Notes under the pieces: generated by a model
Seen by the model: only the letters and a program-made list of their open reading frames with translations
Told to the model about the DNA's origin: nothing
Databases searched by the model: none
Position numbers and translations under genes: made by a program
DNA from: Deltaproteobacteria bacterium 13_1_40CM_4_68_19
GTDB lineage: Bacteria > Myxococcota > Myxococcia > Myxococcales > 40CM-4-68-19
Direction of reading: 5' to 3'
Assembly: GCA_001918155.1 (NCBI GenBank)
Contig: MNFJ01000193.1
Location: 1-34,219, forward strand
DNA: 34,219 nt
Shown here: positions 1-9,113 of the stretch, one piece after another
How positions within the stretch are numbered: the first letter of the stretch is position 1
Layout: every line of letters begins with the position of its first letter

Positions 1-85
1 CCGGCCGTACAGGCGCGCCGGAGCGGATCGCCTGGAAAAAAGGCGCGGCCAACCGGGTACTTGCGTGGTGAAATGTGGGGGGCTC
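1..85. other. Flanking non-coding edge downstream of the kinase gene
   Basis: No convincing gene is visible here. It lies just past the stop codon of the minus-strand kinase gene. In the direction of that transcript there is a T6 run at about positions 38-43, preceded by GC-rich sequence, but the stem I can draw is only about 3 bp, so I do not call a terminator. Confidence 0.4.
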
Positions 86-2254
86 TCACGCCTCCAGCGC
101 GAGCAGCGTCACCTGGCCGGACTGGGTCCCCACCGCGAGCGCCATCTTTTCCTTCGCGAACGCCAGCGCCGTGACCCCGGCCGCCCCCACATTATGTGTC
201 GCGAGGACCGCCCCGCTGGACGGGTTCAAAATCTTCACCGTCCCGTCACCGCAACCGGCCGCGACCGCCTGCTCGCCCAGGAACAGCAGCGACTTCACGC
301 CACGACCTCCCGCGTTCGCGGCCGCTTGCCTCTGCCCGTTCTTTCCCCAGATGACCACCTGGCCGGAGTCGTCGGCCGAGGCGAAAGCTTGTCCCTTCGG
401 CGCGGCAGCCAGCGCCGTCACCGCAGTCCGGTGCTGGGTCCCCTCCCCGACCTTCTCCGCCTTGGGGGTCAGCCGATGGATCTGCACCATCCCGGTGGCC
501 CATCCGATGCCGAGAAATGCCCCGTCCTCCGAGAAGGCGAGGGCGGTCACGCGCGAGCTCATTCCAGCGATCTGGATGAGCGTCTTCTTCGTCATCACTT
601 CCACGACGTGCACCTGTCCCAGTTGCTGGCCGAGAGCGATCTTCGCGCCGTCCGCCGTCATCGCCGCCGCCGAGGCGCGGTTCGAGCTGTCCACCGGGAA
701 CTCCACTTTCAAACCGGAAGCCAGATCCGCCGCCAGAGCGGCTTTATCGGTGACCACCGCCGCTTTCGGCGTGCCCGATGCCAGGGCCGACTGCTCGAAC
801 GGCGGCAGGCGAACGGCGCTGACCTTGTAACCGTCCGTGTCCAGCTCCCACAAAGCGCACTCGCCAAACTTCGTCACCACCGCGAGACGCCTGCCGTCCG
901 CACTGCATTGCAGCGACGTCACGGCCGACTTGTGCCCAGCCACGGCCACCTTGAGCTGCTCCAGCACCTGCTGCTCGACCGGCCGGATGGCGATGTGCTT
1001 GACCCTCTTCTTCTGCACCTTCGACATCCCGCGCGTGAAGATCAGGCCGCCACCCGCGGCGACCAATCCAAGCTCGGGCGAGACCGAGACCCCGATCAGG
1101 ACGCCCGCAGCGAGCCCGCCCACCGTGATCATCGCGAGGGGAAACGGATTGGGAGCCATGACCTCGACTTCGCTCTCCACCTCCACCGGCCCGTCCTTCA
1201 CTTCCTTCTTCCAGCGCGTCTCGATCTTCTCCCCCGGCCGGGACCACACCACCTTCCACTGCGACGCGAGGTCCGCTGCGCTTCCGCTCTTCGACGGCTT
1301 CCCGCTCCACTTCGGCTTCTCCGGAGCCCGGGCGACCGGCTTGAACTCGAGCGGCCTGAGCCCCGCCGACTGCGAGAGCACCGCTTCCAGGCGCGGCAGA
1401 TCCTTCACCGGCCGTCCCACCATCGCGGCCAGGATGCCGGCCAGATAGGTCACTTCGGCATTCTTGAGCGCAGCGAGATCCCCCCAGACGGGGCTCCTCC
1501 CCACCTCGTTGAAATCCTCGCGCACGAAGAGAAGGTTGTCGCCCGTGTAGTACGTGTCCCAGAGCTTGCGATCGATCTCCAGCGCCCGCAGCGACAAGTA
1601 GATCACCAGCGCGGAAAACCGGTCCAGATGCGGACCGTAATCGGTCATGCCGCGCTTCGGGTGCTGATAGGCGCGATGCCCGATCTCGGTGGCCTGCCGC
1701 CCGATCAACGCCGGCACCCACATGCCGTCGTAGTCGATGAGCAGAAGATCCCTGCCGGTGACGAGGATGTTTCCGTGCTGGAGGTCGCCGTGCGCGAACT
1801 TCGCGTGCTCGATGTCTTTCACCAGCGTCCGGAACTTCTCCCGCAGCGCCGCCAGCTCCCGGGGCTTGTCCAATAGCCCCTCGACGCACCGATCGAGGTG
1901 CAGCCCCTGCACCCACGCCATCTTCACGATGGGGAAGGTGCCGCCTTTGATCCGCAGGCCATCGGCCAGATAGACGAACTCGGTGCTGTGCGCGGAGCGG
2001 TTCTTCTGCAAGTGCTTGGAGATGGCTGCGTACCGCTCGGCGTGGTCCGAGATCGGCCGCAGAAAGCACCGCACCGCCCAGGCGTTCTGCCCCACCGTGG
2101 CCTTGTACACGACGGCATTGCCGCCGGTGGCCGGCTTGGGCATCCCGAAGCGGTCCTTGTCGATCTGCGCCTTCTGCAGCTCGGGATCGCCGAGCGATCG
2201 CTGCGGCGATTGCATCGCTTCGTGGTACTCGGTGAGATCGGGCCAGGTGGCCAT
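86..2254 (-). CDS. Ser/Thr protein kinase-transmembrane-WD40 fusion (TerY-P type kinase)
   Basis: A 722-residue protein with three parts. Residues about 40-290 are a protein-kinase-like domain: a catalytic loop HGDLQHGN at 155-162 and a metal-binding DYDG at 174-177 are visible, so phosphotransfer is plausible. The glycine-rich region ATGGNAVVY is at 42-50, but the place where kinases carry the beta-3 lysine reads AVRCF, with Arg62. Residues about 371-407 form one hydrophobic hairpin or two membrane helices. Residues about 435-722 contain roughly seven WD40-like blades. Two membrane passes would leave kinase and propeller on the same, presumably cytoplasmic, side. The start at 2254 is chosen because it lies 2 bases after the stop of the PP2C gene; the open frame continues upstream only inside that gene. 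It is last in a four-gene operon. Kinase of a TerY-P triad is my best call; substrates are unknown. Confidence 0.85.
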   Translation of the reverse strand: MATWPDLTEYHEAMQSPQRSLGDPELQKAQIDKDRFGMPKPATGGNAVVYKATVGQNAWAVRCFLRPISDHAERYAAISKHLQKNRSAHSTEFVYLADGLRIKGGTFPIVKMAWVQGLHLDRCVEGLLDKPRELAALREKFRTLVKDIEHAKFAHGDLQHGNILVTGRDLLLIDYDGMWVPALIGRQATEIGHRAYQHPKRGMTDYGPHLDRFSALVIYLSLRALEIDRKLWDTYYTGDNLLFVREDFNEVGRSPVWGDLAALKNAEVTYLAGILAAMVGRPVKDLPRLEAVLSQSAGLRPLEFKPVARAPEKPKWSGKPSKSGSAADLASQWKVVWSRPGEKIETRWKKEVKDGPVEVESEVEVMAPNPFPLAMITVGGLAAGVLIGVSVSPELGLVAAGGGLIFTRGMSKVQKKRVKHIAIRPVEQQVLEQLKVAVAGHKSAVTSLQCSADGRRLAVVTKFGECALWELDTDGYKVSAVRLPPFEQSALASGTPKAAVVTDKAALAADLASGLKVEFPVDSSNRASAAAMTADGAKIALGQQLGQVHVVEVMTKKTLIQIAGMSSRVTALAFSEDGAFLGIGWATGMVQIHRLTPKAEKVGEGTQHRTAVTALAAAPKGQAFASADDSGQVVIWGKNGQRQAAANAGGRGVKSLLFLGEQAVAAGCGDGTVKILNPSSGAVLATHNVGAAGVTALAFAKEKMALAVGTQSGQVTLLALEA

Positions 2255-2256
2255 CG

Positions 2257-3045
2257 CTAGCTCGCGCCCTTCTCCCGGTCCGCGCGCCGCATGAGCCGAA
2301 CCAGGGTCATGTCGTCGTTGCGCGTCCCCTCGTCGCGCGCCTGCGCCACCAGCGCCTCGAAGTCCTCTCGCGTCCGGATCCCCTCCGGACCGATGGCTTC
2401 CCAGGCGGGCTCGCCCTTCTCCGCGCGCCGCAGCAGCCACGCCGACAGCGCATCGGAAGCGAAGAAGAGGACGTCGTCCGGCTCCAGGACCCCCTCGCTC
2501 ACCCGCACGTGCGGAAGCGGATCGTCATCCGATTTCGTCATGGACCCGACCAGGAACGGGCTCGAGCCGAATTCTTCGGAGTGGCTCAAGGGAAAGGCCT
2601 TCGCGAGCTCCCGGTTGCCCGTCACATGCAGCAAGCAGCAGTCGCCGATCGCCACCGCGCGCCACCCCCGGTTCACCGCGTTCAGCGATGCGCCGACGAA
2701 CGCCGCATACGCGCCCCGGCGCGCTTTCTCCGCCGCATACCAGGGCAGCGGACGGCCCCGGATCTTCCGCCGCCACAGCCGTCGAATGGCGCCAAGCCGG
2801 CCGAAGAAATCGGGCCCGTGTACCCGCCCCCGCACGAAGCTCTCGACGAGCAGCGCCGCCCAGAGCGCGGAAAAGCTGCTCTCGGTGGCGCCGTCGGCGA
2901 CCGCGACGCGGCAGCGCGTGGGCGAGTCCGAGCCACGGATCGCCCACGCGTCTTCGTACTCGGTTCGGGCGTTCCCCGCCTTCTGGCAGGAGAACGCCTC
3001 CACCGAGAACGGCGCCGCGCCGTTCGGGTGAAGAGCGTCGATCAC
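2257..3045 (-). CDS. PP2C-family Ser/Thr protein phosphatase
   Basis: 262 residues. PP2C metal-site signatures are present: a Glu31-Asp32 pair in the N-terminal NARTEYEDAW motif, DG at 51-52 in VADGATES, GD at 134-135, a SD at 197-198, and the C-terminal RNDDMTL around 242-248. These are the aspartates that bind two Mn/Mg ions in this family, so an active metal-dependent phosphatase is expected. The start is a GTG at 3045 that overlaps the TGA of the upstream vWA gene in a GTGA arrangement, indicating translational coupling. The kinase gene follows after 2 bases. The expected role is to reverse the phosphorylation carried out by the neighbouring kinase, perhaps on the vWA protein or on the zinc-ribbon protein. 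A compact single-domain form, cytoplasmic, without a membrane segment. Confidence 0.88.
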   Translation of the reverse strand: MIDALHPNGAAPFSVEAFSCQKAGNARTEYEDAWAIRGSDSPTRCRVAVADGATESSFSALWAALLVESFVRGRVHGPDFFGRLGAIRRLWRRKIRGRPLPWYAAEKARRGAYAAFVGASLNAVNRGWRAVAIGDCCLLHVTGNRELAKAFPLSHSEEFGSSPFLVGSMTKSDDDPLPHVRVSEGVLEPDDVLFFASDALSAWLLRRAEKGEPAWEAIGPEGIRTREDFEALVAQARDEGTRNDDMTLVRLMRRADREKGAS

Positions 3046-3881
3046 CGGAGGTTCGCGGGACGGGTTCCGATGTCGAGGAACTGGATCACCTGCACGGGTT
3101 GCGCATTGAAGACGAACCCGCGCGCTCCGTCGCCCGCCGGCATCCCCAGCTCCTTGGCGCGCCCGATCATGAACGGCGTCAGGCTGCTGGACATCTCGAA
3201 GAGCTGCTTGGCGAACTTGTCCGGCAGGCCTTCGTCGCTCGCCGGCAGCTCGATGGGATTGCCCGCGGCCGAGGAGAGGTGGATGTTGAAGACCAGGGTG
3301 GCGCCGTCGTCGCTCCCCAGCGAGCAGAGCGCCTTCGCCTCCGGGACCGGATCGCCGTCGGTCGCTTCCCCGTCGGTGATGTTGATCACGATCGGGGGAA
3401 ACCCCTTCGGGTGCTCGGCGACCCATCTCTGCACCATCTCCGCCCCCATCTTGAACGCGGAGCTCATCGGCGTCCCGCCCGCGTGCTTGGCCTCGAACCA
3501 GAGGGGGAACTTCACCGACTGCTCCACCAGCCCGCCGTTGCCGTCGTCCTGCTTCTTCACGCGGTCCTCGATGCGGAGCGGGTTGTTGGCGAGCTCGCTG
3601 ATCGGGATCAGGTCCTTGCCGGTCAGCGGTCCGTCGAAGGCCGACTTCACCACCGTGTCCTGCCCGTAGCCGATCACGGCCACGTGGAAGTAGTCGTAGA
3701 TGGAATCGCCCTTGGCGCAGCGGATGGAGAGGTTGTGGATGAGCTTGTTGATGATCGTCGCCAGCTCGTCGGCCTTTCGCCGCTCGCTGCTGCCACCGAA
3801 TGGATCCTCCATCGAGGCCGACTGGTCCAAAAGGAAGATGAAACACCCCGGGTTCTTGCGGCTGATCTCAGCGCTGTACAT
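3042..3881 (-). CDS. TerY-like von Willebrand factor A domain protein
   Basis: 279 residues, essentially one vWA domain. The metal-ion-dependent adhesion site is intact: DQSAS at 19-23 (DxSxS), Thr137 in GGTPMSSAF, and Asp170 in ITDGE. This is the pattern of TerY proteins, which bind a divalent metal and a protein partner. The start at 3881 has an AGGAGC ribosome binding site about 5 bases upstream; the longer reading from 3968 would run into the previous gene and is rejected. It overlaps the upstream zinc-ribbon gene by 14 bases and the downstream phosphatase by 4 bases. With the phosphatase and kinase it makes the vWA/PP2C/kinase trio known as the TerY phosphorylation triad. No signal peptide is seen, so a cytoplasmic location is likely. 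Confidence 0.9.
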   Translation of the reverse strand: MYSAEISRKNPGCFIFLLDQSASMEDPFGGSSERRKADELATIINKLIHNLSIRCAKGDSIYDYFHVAVIGYGQDTVVKSAFDGPLTGKDLIPISELANNPLRIEDRVKKQDDGNGGLVEQSVKFPLWFEAKHAGGTPMSSAFKMGAEMVQRWVAEHPKGFPPIVINITDGEATDGDPVPEAKALCSLGSDDGATLVFNIHLSSAAGNPIELPASDEGLPDKFAKQLFEMSSSLTPFMIGRAKELGMPAGDGARGFVFNAQPVQVIQFLDIGTRPANLR

Positions 3882-4317
3882 GCTTGCTCCTCGTTTTCGC
3901 CTTCTTCTGGCGTCGTTTGACTTTTGCGGATTTGATCTTCTTGGAAGAGACGTAGACCTGGTTGCCACGCCGGTCCTTCACCAGCACCCGGCGCTCCTCG
4001 CGCTTGACGACGGTGACTTCCTCCCCACGGTGAAGCGTCACCGGCTGTCCTTGGGAGGGTCCGCGTTCCACGTTCGCGGTGAACTCCTTCGCCTGGATCA
4101 CCGCGGGACCCGCGACTCCCAGGCTCTCGCTGAACGGCCCGTGCCGGAGCCACCAGCCGATCGCGCCCAGCGCGATGAGCGCGATCCCGACGTGGAACAG
4201 CTCGAGCGTTCCGCCGACCCTCGTTCCTCCGCACGCAGGACACGCCGCTCCGGCTCCCCCAGTTGGAAACCAAGTCAGACGACATGCGTGACACTGCCGG
4301 AGGCTCTTGGTCAGCAT
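3868..4317 (-). CDS. Zinc-ribbon, single-pass membrane, SH3-like small protein
   Basis: 149 residues, first gene of the minus-strand operon. The N-terminus carries a four-cysteine zinc ribbon (C9-x2-C12 and C26-x2-C29). A single hydrophobic helix spans about 41-58. Residues about 75-130 resemble a bacterial SH3-like barrel, and the C-terminal 25 residues are strongly basic. I do not recognise a named family. The ATG at 4317 gives the zinc ribbon right at the N-terminus; upstream residues in the same frame are low-complexity and I reject them. No good Shine-Dalgarno precedes it. Its 14-base overlap with the vWA gene ties it to the TerY-P triad. It might be the membrane-tethered sensor or scaffold of the system; this is inference only. 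Confidence 0.75.
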   Translation of the reverse strand: MLTKSLRQCHACRLTWFPTGGAGAACPACGGTRVGGTLELFHVGIALIALGAIGWWLRHGPFSESLGVAGPAVIQAKEFTANVERGPSQGQPVTLHRGEEVTVVKREERRVLVKDRRGNQVYVSSKKIKSAKVKRRQKKAKTRSKHVQR

Positions 4318-4529
4318 TGAAGTGGTCCGCGCCACACTAGTACGGCTGCTCGCCCCGTCCACTGCGCGACCTGCGCACATCGGCGCTGTAATGATGACGC
4401 GCAGGTCCCCGGGTAGGAGCCGCGCCTCCACTCCTTCCGCTGTGGGTGATCGATTCCTAGCGGAGCAGCCCGCTTCGAGGGCAAGCTGTCTCCTTCGGGT
4501 CAACGCGCAGTCTCCGAACGCGAGGGGAT
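4318..4529. promoter_or_regulatory. Divergent intergenic region between TerY-P operon and helicase-nuclease
   Basis: A 212-base gap separates two divergent transcription units, so both promoters should lie here. I see no clear sigma-70 pair on either strand. The zinc-ribbon gene lacks a recognisable ribosome binding site and has a weak TACTAG element about 20 bases upstream of its ATG, which would fit a very short leader. A GAGGGG sits only 2 bases before the helicase ATG. Shared control of the two units is suggested by the layout only. Confidence 0.4.
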
Positions 4530-7500
4530 ATGTCGGACGCGAAGTCGCAACAGCATGGCCGCGAGCGGATCGCGCGGGTATTCCGCTATCTCAAGGCGCT
4601 GAACGAGCACCGCAACCCGGCCAAGCGGGATCTGTCGGAACAGCCTTGGACACTCTGGTTCCGCCACCTGCCCGACCACCCCGCGATCCAGCGGCGGTTC
4701 TCGAACGGGCACGAAGAAGCCGACTTCGTTCTCAAGGTAGCGCGGCCGACGTTCACCCAGGCGCCGCAGCCGCCGCTGCCGATCGTCGACTGGCTGGAGG
4801 GCGACTGGGAGGATCCGGACGCGGAAGTCACCGTCTACGAGATGAAAGCGAACGGCGCGGAGCCTCTGCGCTTCGACGCGGAGCCTCGACGCGTCGAAGC
4901 CTACGAGCGCTGGAAGACGCAGCAGCAGAACTGGGCCGCCACCGAGCGCCCGGCGCGCGCGACCATGAAGGTCTTCGAGCAGCTCTACGAGCTGTACGGC
5001 CGCATCGAGCGCGAGGCCGAGCACATCGAGCTCGTGCTTGGCGACGGCATCCTCAGCTGGAAGCGGCTCGACGGCAGCATCTACCATCCCATCTTGCTGC
5101 AGCGGATCCAGCTCGCCTTCGATCCGAGCGTGCCCGAGTTCACCCTCATCGAGACCGGAAAGGAAGTGGAGCTGTACTCGGCCCTCTTCCGCTCCATGCC
5201 GGACATCGAACCGAAAGTGCTGGCGCGCTGCCGCGAGGAGCTGGATCGCGGCGGATTCCACCCGCTGGGCGGGACCGACACGCTCGAGTTCCTCCGCCGC
5301 TTCGTCGTGCAGCTCTCACCGCGCGGGCAGTTCGCCGAAGGGCCTCCGCAGAAGGAGTCCGAGGACCCGAAGATCGGCCGCGCGCCCGTGCTCTTCCTCC
5401 GTACGCGGACCTTGGGCTTCGCCACCGCCATCGAGGGAACGCTCGACGATCTCGCGGTCCGGCAGGATCTGCCGCTGGCGCTCCTCAAGATCGTCGGTCT
5501 CGATCCGCCGCCCGAGGAGGACGAGAAGGCCGAGAGCTTCGAACCGGGCGATGAGCCTGAAGAAGTCCTGCTCAGCAAGCCCGCCAACCCCGAGCAGATC
5601 CGGATCGCGGTGCGCCTGGAGCGCGAGGGATGCGTCCTCGTCCAGGGTCCTCCGGGCACGGGCAAGACGCACACCATCGCCAACCTCATCGGCCACCTGC
5701 TCGCCCAGGGCCAGAGCGTTCTGGTCACGAGCCACACCACCAAGGCGCTTCGCGTCCTGCGCGACCACGTGGTGGAGAAGCTGCGGCCGCTCACGGTCAG
5801 CGTGCTGGAAAGCGACATCGAGAGCCGCAGTCAGCTCGAGGGCGCGGTGTCCACCATCATCGAGCGCCTCACCACCGGCAATCCGAAGAAGCTCGACGCA
5901 GAGGCGGAGCAGCTCGCCGCGCAGCGCTCGGAGCTCCTCGCCCAATTGCGCAAGCACCGGCAGGAGCTGTTCGAAGCCCGGGCTGACGAGTACCGGGACG
6001 TCGTCTTCCTCAAGACGAAGCTCTCTCCGATCGAGGCCGCCCGCAAGGTCGCCGCCGAGGCGCAGTCCCAGGCCTGGATCCCCGGCTCCATCCAGCCGGG
6101 AGCGCCGCTGCCGTTGTCGGCGGCGGAGATCGGCGAGCTGTACGCGAGCACGGAGGCGCTGAGCGCCGAGGACGAGGCGGAGCTGGCCCGGCTTCTTCCC
6201 GAGCTGAAGGCGCTGGTCCCGCCGGATGAGTTCGAGAAGATCGCCGGGGAACATGACCGGCTGTCCAAGGCGAGCCGGAATTACCGCCCGGAGCTGTGGA
6301 AGGCGCCGCTGGATGAACCGATGACCGCGGCGCTGGACAAGCTGCTGGCGAAGGCGGTGAAGGCGGTCGAAGTGCTCGATCGGGAACGGCGCTGGAAGAT
6401 CGGCGCCGTGGCGGCCGGCAACGAAGGAGGGACCGCGCGCGTCGAGTGGGACGAGCTGGTGAAGATGCTCGACCAGCTGATCGAGCAGACCGCCGACGCG
6501 AAGGAGAGCGCGCTGCGCCATGCTCCGGCGCTCTCCGGGAGCATCCCGCTCGAGGAGCAACTCCAGATTACCGAGGAGATCCTCGCCTACTTCAAGAAGA
6601 ACAAGAGCGTCGGCAAGCTGGCCCTGCTGACCCACGGCGCGTGGAAGCGCTTCATCGGCGAAACCAAGGTCGCGTCGGGCGAACCGAAGAGCGCCGCTCA
6701 CTTCCAGGCGCTGCGCGCGCACATCCTGCTGGCGATCATGCGGCGGGATCTCGAAGGAAGATGGGACCGGCAGATGGTCCCGCAGGGCGCGCCCGCCTGG
6801 GCGGCGCTCTCGGAAAAGCCGCTGGAGGGCGCTGCTCAATTCGCGAAGGAGATCCGCCGCTGCCTCTGCTGGCACGCCGAGGAATGGCAGCCGGTCGAGA
6901 ACGAGCTGAAAGAGCGGGGATTCCTCTGGCGCGAGTTTTTCGGCGAGCAGCGGGGCGACGCCGCGGCCCTGTTGCACCGGCTCAAGGAGTTGGTCAGCGT
7001 CCAGCTGCCTCAAGCCTTCCAGGCGCGCATGGACATGGCGCGCTTCAGCGAGGTGGATGCGCAGCTTCAGCAGCTGCGGTCGGCGCTGACGGTCCCGAAA
7101 GACGCAACGCCGGCGCCGGTGCTCGCGAAGCTCGCGCGCGCCGCCGAGCGGCTCACGCCGTCGGATTACCGCGACGCGTACCAACGGTTGGTCCAGCTCG
7201 ATGGCCAGAGGAAGACCGCCACGACGCGACGCGACCTGCTAGCCGCCTTGCAGTCGTTCGCGCCGGACTGGGCGCAAGCGATCCACGAACGCCGCGCGCC
7301 GCACGACGGACCGACTCCGCCGGGTGACCCTCAAGCCGCATGGCTCTGGCGGCAGCTGCACGACGAGCTCGAGCGGAGAGGGAGGGCCTCGCTGCCGGCG
7401 CTACAGAAGGAGATTGACCGGCTGGGCCCCGAGCTGAGAAGGGTCACGGCCGAGCTGATCGAGCGCCGCGCCTGGGGAGCGCAAGTGCGGCGCACGACGT

Positions 7501-9059
7501 CCCAGCAGCAACAGGCGCTGGTCGGTTGGCTCGACATGGTCCGCCGGATCGGCAAGGGGATGGGAAAGCGCGTTCCCCGCCTGATCGTCGAGGCGAGCCA
7601 GAAGATGACCGAGTGCCGCTCGGCCGTCCCCGTCTGGATCATGCCGCTGGCGCGCGCGGTGGAAACCTTCGAGCCGACCACGCGCTTCGACGTCGTGATC
7701 ACCGACGAGGCGAGCCAGGCCGACGTGATGGCCCTGATCCCGTTCTACATGGCGCGTCGGGTCGTGGTGGTCGGGGATCACGAGCAGGTGAGCCCGTCCG
7801 CGGTGGGTCAGGACGTGGCCGTGGTCCAGCAGCTCATCGACGAGCATCTCGAGGACATCCCGAACTCGGTGCTCTACGACGGCCAGATCTCCGTCTACGA
7901 TCTCGCGCGCCAGTCGTTCGGCGGCGCCATCTGCCTCACCGAGCACTTCCGCTGCGTCCCGGAGATCATCGAGTTCAGCAATCACCTCTGCTACGGGGGA
8001 AGGATCCGGCCCTTGCGCGACCCGAGCAAGGCGACGCTGAAGCCGCACATCATCTCGCACCGGGTGGAGAACGGCCGCGCCATCAACGAGACCAACAAGG
8101 CGGAAGCGCTGGCGATCGCCTCCTTGATCCGGGCGGCGATCGACCAGCCCGAGTACAAGAGCAAGAGCTTCGGGGTGGTCTCGCTGGTGGGAGACGACCA
8201 GGCGCTGGAGATCGAGCGCCTCTTGCTCCATCACCTCCCGCCGGCGGAATACGAGTCGCGACGGGTGCTGTGCGGCAACGCGGCGCAGTTCCAGGGCGAT
8301 GAACGCGACGTGATGTTCCTCTCGGTGGTGGACAGCGCCGAGGAGAACCAGCTCCGCCTGCGCAGCGAGCCGATGTTCAAGCAGCGCTTCAACGTGGCGG
8401 CGAGCCGGGCTCGCGATCAGATGTGGGTGGTCCACTCGCTCGATCCGGCCGATCTGAAGCCGAAGGACCTGCGCCGCCGGCTGATCCAGCACGCGGAGGA
8501 TCCGGCAGCGGTCCGGCTCCTGATGAAGCAGTCCGAGGATTCTTCGGAGACGCCGCTCGAGCACGAGGTCCACAACCGCCTGTTCGAGGCCGGTTATCGC
8601 GTCCTGCCGCACTGGCGGGTCGGCTACTACACCATCGATCTGGTCGTGGAGGGCGGAGGACGCCGCCTGGCGATCGAATGCGATGGCGACAAGCCGGCGG
8701 CCGTCGACCAGCTCCGCGAGGACATGGCGAGGCAGGCCATTCTCGAGCGGCTCGGCTGGAGCTTCGTGCGCGTGCGCGGCAGCGAGTTCTTCGTCAATCC
8801 CGACAAGGCGATGAAACCCGTGCTCAACCGGTTGAGCGAGCTGAAGATCCGGCCCGAAGGCGGCAGCGCGAACGCGGAGACGGTCCAGAACGGGAAGGAC
8901 GTCCTCGAGCGGATCCTCCGGCGAGCGGCGGAGTACCGGCAACACTGGCTGAGCCACGCCAAGGCGCAGCTTGCACGGGCGGGAAACGGGGCGGCGGAAC
9001 GCGGCCGCCGGACGTCACGGACGGCGAAGAGGAAGCGAAAGCCCGCCGCGCGAAAGTAG
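4530..9059 (+). CDS. Superfamily 1 (Upf1-like) helicase with C-terminal PD-(D/E)XK nuclease
   Basis: 1509 residues. After an N-terminal region of about 350 residues without recognised motifs comes a Walker A, GPPGTGKT, near 372-379, and motif Ia (TSHTTKA). A long helical, partly coiled insert of about 640 residues follows. Motif II is DEASQ at 1059-1063, and motif III (VVGDHEQVSP) is near 1080-1090. Motif V-like (QFQGDERDV) and motif VI (NVAASRARD) complete an AAA_11/AAA_12-type SF1 helicase. The last 150 residues hold a Vsr/MTES_1575-like nuclease: Asp1370 in YTIDLVV, then Glu1383-x-Asp1385 in AIECDGD, and a downstream basic helix. Predicted to unwind and cut DNA (or RNA). The ATG at 4530 has a close GAGGGG; the next in-frame Met is over 80 residues on. 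Divergent from the TerY-P operon, it is a likely effector partner. Confidence 0.9.
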   Translation: MSDAKSQQHGRERIARVFRYLKALNEHRNPAKRDLSEQPWTLWFRHLPDHPAIQRRFSNGHEEADFVLKVARPTFTQAPQPPLPIVDWLEGDWEDPDAEVTVYEMKANGAEPLRFDAEPRRVEAYERWKTQQQNWAATERPARATMKVFEQLYELYGRIEREAEHIELVLGDGILSWKRLDGSIYHPILLQRIQLAFDPSVPEFTLIETGKEVELYSALFRSMPDIEPKVLARCREELDRGGFHPLGGTDTLEFLRRFVVQLSPRGQFAEGPPQKESEDPKIGRAPVLFLRTRTLGFATAIEGTLDDLAVRQDLPLALLKIVGLDPPPEEDEKAESFEPGDEPEEVLLSKPANPEQIRIAVRLEREGCVLVQGPPGTGKTHTIANLIGHLLAQGQSVLVTSHTTKALRVLRDHVVEKLRPLTVSVLESDIESRSQLEGAVSTIIERLTTGNPKKLDAEAEQLAAQRSELLAQLRKHRQELFEARADEYRDVVFLKTKLSPIEAARKVAAEAQSQAWIPGSIQPGAPLPLSAAEIGELYASTEALSAEDEAELARLLPELKALVPPDEFEKIAGEHDRLSKASRNYRPELWKAPLDEPMTAALDKLLAKAVKAVEVLDRERRWKIGAVAAGNEGGTARVEWDELVKMLDQLIEQTADAKESALRHAPALSGSIPLEEQLQITEEILAYFKKNKSVGKLALLTHGAWKRFIGETKVASGEPKSAAHFQALRAHILLAIMRRDLEGRWDRQMVPQGAPAWAALSEKPLEGAAQFAKEIRRCLCWHAEEWQPVENELKERGFLWREFFGEQRGDAAALLHRLKELVSVQLPQAFQARMDMARFSEVDAQLQQLRSALTVPKDATPAPVLAKLARAAERLTPSDYRDAYQRLVQLDGQRKTATTRRDLLAALQSFAPDWAQAIHERRAPHDGPTPPGDPQAAWLWRQLHDELERRGRASLPALQKEIDRLGPELRRVTAELIERRAWGAQVRRTTSQQQQALVGWLDMVRRIGKGMGKRVPRLIVEASQKMTECRSAVPVWIMPLARAVETFEPTTRFDVVITDEASQADVMALIPFYMARRVVVVGDHEQVSPSAVGQDVAVVQQLIDEHLEDIPNSVLYDGQISVYDLARQSFGGAICLTEHFRCVPEIIEFSNHLCYGGRIRPLRDPSKATLKPHIISHRVENGRAINETNKAEALAIASLIRAAIDQPEYKSKSFGVVSLVGDDQALEIERLLLHHLPPAEYESRRVLCGNAAQFQGDERDVMFLSVVDSAEENQLRLRSEPMFKQRFNVAASRARDQMWVVHSLDPADLKPKDLRRRLIQHAEDPAAVRLLMKQSEDSSETPLEHEVHNRLFEAGYRVLPHWRVGYYTIDLVVEGGGRRLAIECDGDKPAAVDQLREDMARQAILERLGWSFVRVRGSEFFVNPDKAMKPVLNRLSELKIRPEGGSANAETVQNGKDVLERILRRAAEYRQHWLSHAKAQLARAGNGAAERGRRTSRTAKRKRKPAARK

Positions 9060-9113
9060 CACCCCGAAAGCGACGGGCTGGCGCCACAGGGACACCATGG
9101 CCACCTTGCCGCC

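Noticed and set aside
65-1876. 603-residue plus-strand open frame opposite the kinase gene
   Set aside because: Its translation is Arg/His/Pro-rich with no domain motif, whereas the opposite strand carries kinase and WD40 motifs over the same bases. A GC-skewed third position creates such shadow frames.
5316-7184. 622-residue minus-strand frame under the helicase
   Set aside because: Low-complexity Leu/Arg/Gln-rich translation without motifs, antisense to the helicase-nuclease.
7401-8957. 518-residue minus-strand frame under the helicase 3' half
   Set aside because: Antisense to motifs II-VI and the nuclease; composition is typical of a shadow frame.
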